Positions 7,499-8,045 of a stretch of DNA of 8,045 bases are shown piece by piece. A program made the position numbers and the translations under genes. The notes beneath the pieces were generated by a model. The model did no database searches. It saw only the letters and a program-made list of their open reading frames with translations, and was not told the origin of the DNA. Position 1 is the stretch's first letter. Every line of letters starts with the position of its first letter. The stretch covers positions 1-8,045 of the forward strand of contig JAGWUW010000104.1 in NCBI GenBank assembly GCA_028868235.1, given 5' to 3'. The DNA comes from Betaproteobacteria bacterium. Lineage in GTDB: Bacteria > Pseudomonadota > Gammaproteobacteria > Burkholderiales > Rhodocyclaceae.

Positions 7499-7522
7499 CG
7501 GCAAGTTAGCGCCAACTTGCTG
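7499..7522. repeat. Hairpin GCAAGTT / AACTTGC
   Basis: GCAAGTT (7501-7507) pairs perfectly with AACTTGC (7514-7520) around the loop AGCGCC. The stem extends to nine pairs, including one G-T pair, at 7499-7522. There is no T-run. The role is unknown; it could be a protein binding site or recombination site. Confidence 0.6.
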
Positions 7523-7534
7523 CCGGTTCCAGCA

Positions 7535-7564
7535 CATTCAGCCAACGGCCGTTATGGCCGAATG
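7535..7564. repeat. Hairpin CATTC-GCCA / TGGC-GAATG with palindromic loop
   Basis: CATTC (7535-7539) and GCCA (7541-7544) pair with TGGC (7555-7558) and GAATG (7560-7564), with one A-C mismatch. Across the loop runs the 10-bp palindrome AACGGCCGTT (7544-7553). It lies 12 bases after the previous hairpin, so the two form a compact structured block. Confidence 0.55.
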
Positions 7565-7665
7565 ACTGACGTACGGAAACTAATGTCAAAACGCCGGCTC
7601 GCGTTAATTGGCTAGAACACACAGAACCGTCAGTAGCTATATCTCGGTCGCTTGAGCAGTTGTAC

Positions 7666-7983
7666 TCACAGTTCAATCACCATGTCAGCTCGAAAGCCAT
7701 TATCGGTGCGTCCACGCTCCCCTGGATATCCCAACTGATTCGAGATTACTCGGCAACCACCTTCCGCTCGAAAATCATTATTTGTGTGTGTATGGGCGTT
7801 CATACTTCCCATGTCTGCCTCGATCTTTTCCCAGATGTATAGAATCTTCCGCCCACCAAATGGTCGGATGTAATGCACCCCTTCCAGCAGGACGCTGTCC
7901 TTCAGACGCTCTCTAATCGTACGGGGGTCATACTTGATCAGTGACGACAATTCGTCTGTAGTCAAATAGGTTAACGTTGCCAC
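7666..7983 (-). CDS. Small winged-helix DNA-binding protein, excisionase-like
   Basis: The protein has 105 residues and starts at GTG 7983; AAGGAG seven bases upstream makes this start firm. Residues 1-58 form a compact DNA-binding domain. TTDELSSLIKYDPRTIRERL looks like a helix-turn-helix of the MerR/excisionase fold. GVHYIRPFGGRKILYIWEKI looks like the wing and closing helix. I recall similar small proteins beside tyrosine integrases in pseudomonad genomic islands, where they act as excisionase or directionality factor; this is memory of the family, not a search. The C-terminal half (from about residue 59) is polar, with HTHTNN and several Gly and Arg, and looks disordered. The gene converges on the recombinase, and an integrase would have to lie outside the window. 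A plain transcription repressor is the main alternative. Confidence 0.65.
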   Translation of the reverse strand: MATLTYLTTDELSSLIKYDPRTIRERLKDSVLLEGVHYIRPFGGRKILYIWEKIEADMGSMNAHTHTNNDFRAEGGCRVISNQLGYPGERGRTDNGFRADMVIEL

Positions 7984-7990
7984 ATCAATT

Positions 7991-7996
7991 CTCCTT
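7991..7996 (-). promoter_or_regulatory. Ribosome binding site of the excisionase-like gene
   Basis: On the minus strand this reads AAGGAG, seven bases before the GTG start at 7983. It is a near-consensus site and fixes the start codon. Confidence 0.85.
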
Positions 7997-8007
7997 GATC
8001 ATTTAAC

Positions 8008-8041
8008 GCATCCTATGATGCTCACAAGCATCACTTGATGC
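8008..8041. promoter_or_regulatory. Double dyad GCATC-N4-GATGC, candidate operator or excisionase site
   Basis: GCATC-N4-GATGC occurs at 8008-8021 and again at 8028-8041. The two 14-bp dyads start exactly 20 bp apart, about two helical turns, so they face the same side of the DNA. Their inner halves also form a larger dyad, TGATGC-N6-GCATCA, at 8016-8033. The array lies 25 bases upstream of the GTG start of the winged-helix gene, where a promoter would be expected. Binding by that protein (self-repression or excision-complex assembly) is inferred. The array may continue past the window edge. Confidence 0.65.
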
Positions 8042-8045
8042 CAAT

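Larger units (their letters stand above)
7296..7665. other. Non-coding stretch between convergent recombinase and excisionase-like gene
   Basis: These 370 bases separate two convergent genes and hold no gene I can support. An open frame of 62 codons (GTG 7427 to 7615) lacks a ribosome site and any family resemblance. Two hairpins lie in the middle (7499-7522 and 7535-7564). Neither is followed by a T-run, so I see no intrinsic terminator for either flanking gene. It may contain recombination sites or the remains of an earlier gene. Confidence 0.5.

Noticed and set aside
7499..7564. Integron attC site or Tn3 res site
   Set aside because: The R and L box sequences of attC are not seen, and no three-subsite resolvase pattern could be recognised.
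7427..7615. Plus-strand open frame of 62 codons between recombinase and excisionase-like gene
   Set aside because: It has a GTG start without a ribosome site and spans both hairpins; the product is not recognised.

Overview
The window looks like accessory DNA from a Gram-negative pseudomonad or a related proteobacterium. This rests on the fairly GC-rich protein-coding sequence, the three-part RND efflux operon with an outer-membrane lipoprotein channel, the IS3-family insertion sequence and the style of the recombination genes. The species cannot be fixed from sequence alone.

Layout, left to right. Positions 1-484 are the right-hand end of an IS3-family element: the C-terminal half of its DDE transposase, then a 50-bp unit present three times in perfect tandem. 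That unit contains both the end of the transposase gene and what looks like the terminal inverted repeat. Positions 485-811 are a leader region without a convincing gene. Positions 812-6719 hold a complete tripartite pump, all on the plus strand and tightly packed: periplasmic adaptor (HlyD/CzcB-like), inner-membrane RND pump (heavy-metal efflux, CzcA-like, with the D...D...E motif in TM4) and outer-membrane factor (NodT-type lipoprotein). Three bases after the channel gene, behind a strong ribosome binding site, sits a small serine recombinase (resolvase/invertase type, 6723-7295). Positions 7296-7665 are non-coding with two hairpins. On the minus strand, 7666-7983 encodes a 105-residue winged-helix protein that resembles the excisionases found next to island integrases. 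Just upstream of it are two copies of the dyad GCATC-N4-GATGC placed exactly 20 bp apart.

How the parts fit (inference). The three pump proteins would form one trans-envelope complex exporting a cation, probably a divalent metal, out of the cytoplasm/periplasm. No metal sensor or two-component regulator is present, so control must come from upstream DNA, from the IS end, or from genes outside the window. An IS end on one side, and a resolvase and excisionase-like gene on the other, suggest the pump is cargo of a transposon or genomic island whose integrase lies outside the window.

The most interesting signals are the triplicated IS end, the 20-bp-spaced double dyad before the excisionase-like gene, and the recombinase translationally placed as the fourth gene of a pump operon. 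No wholly new system can be claimed from this window.
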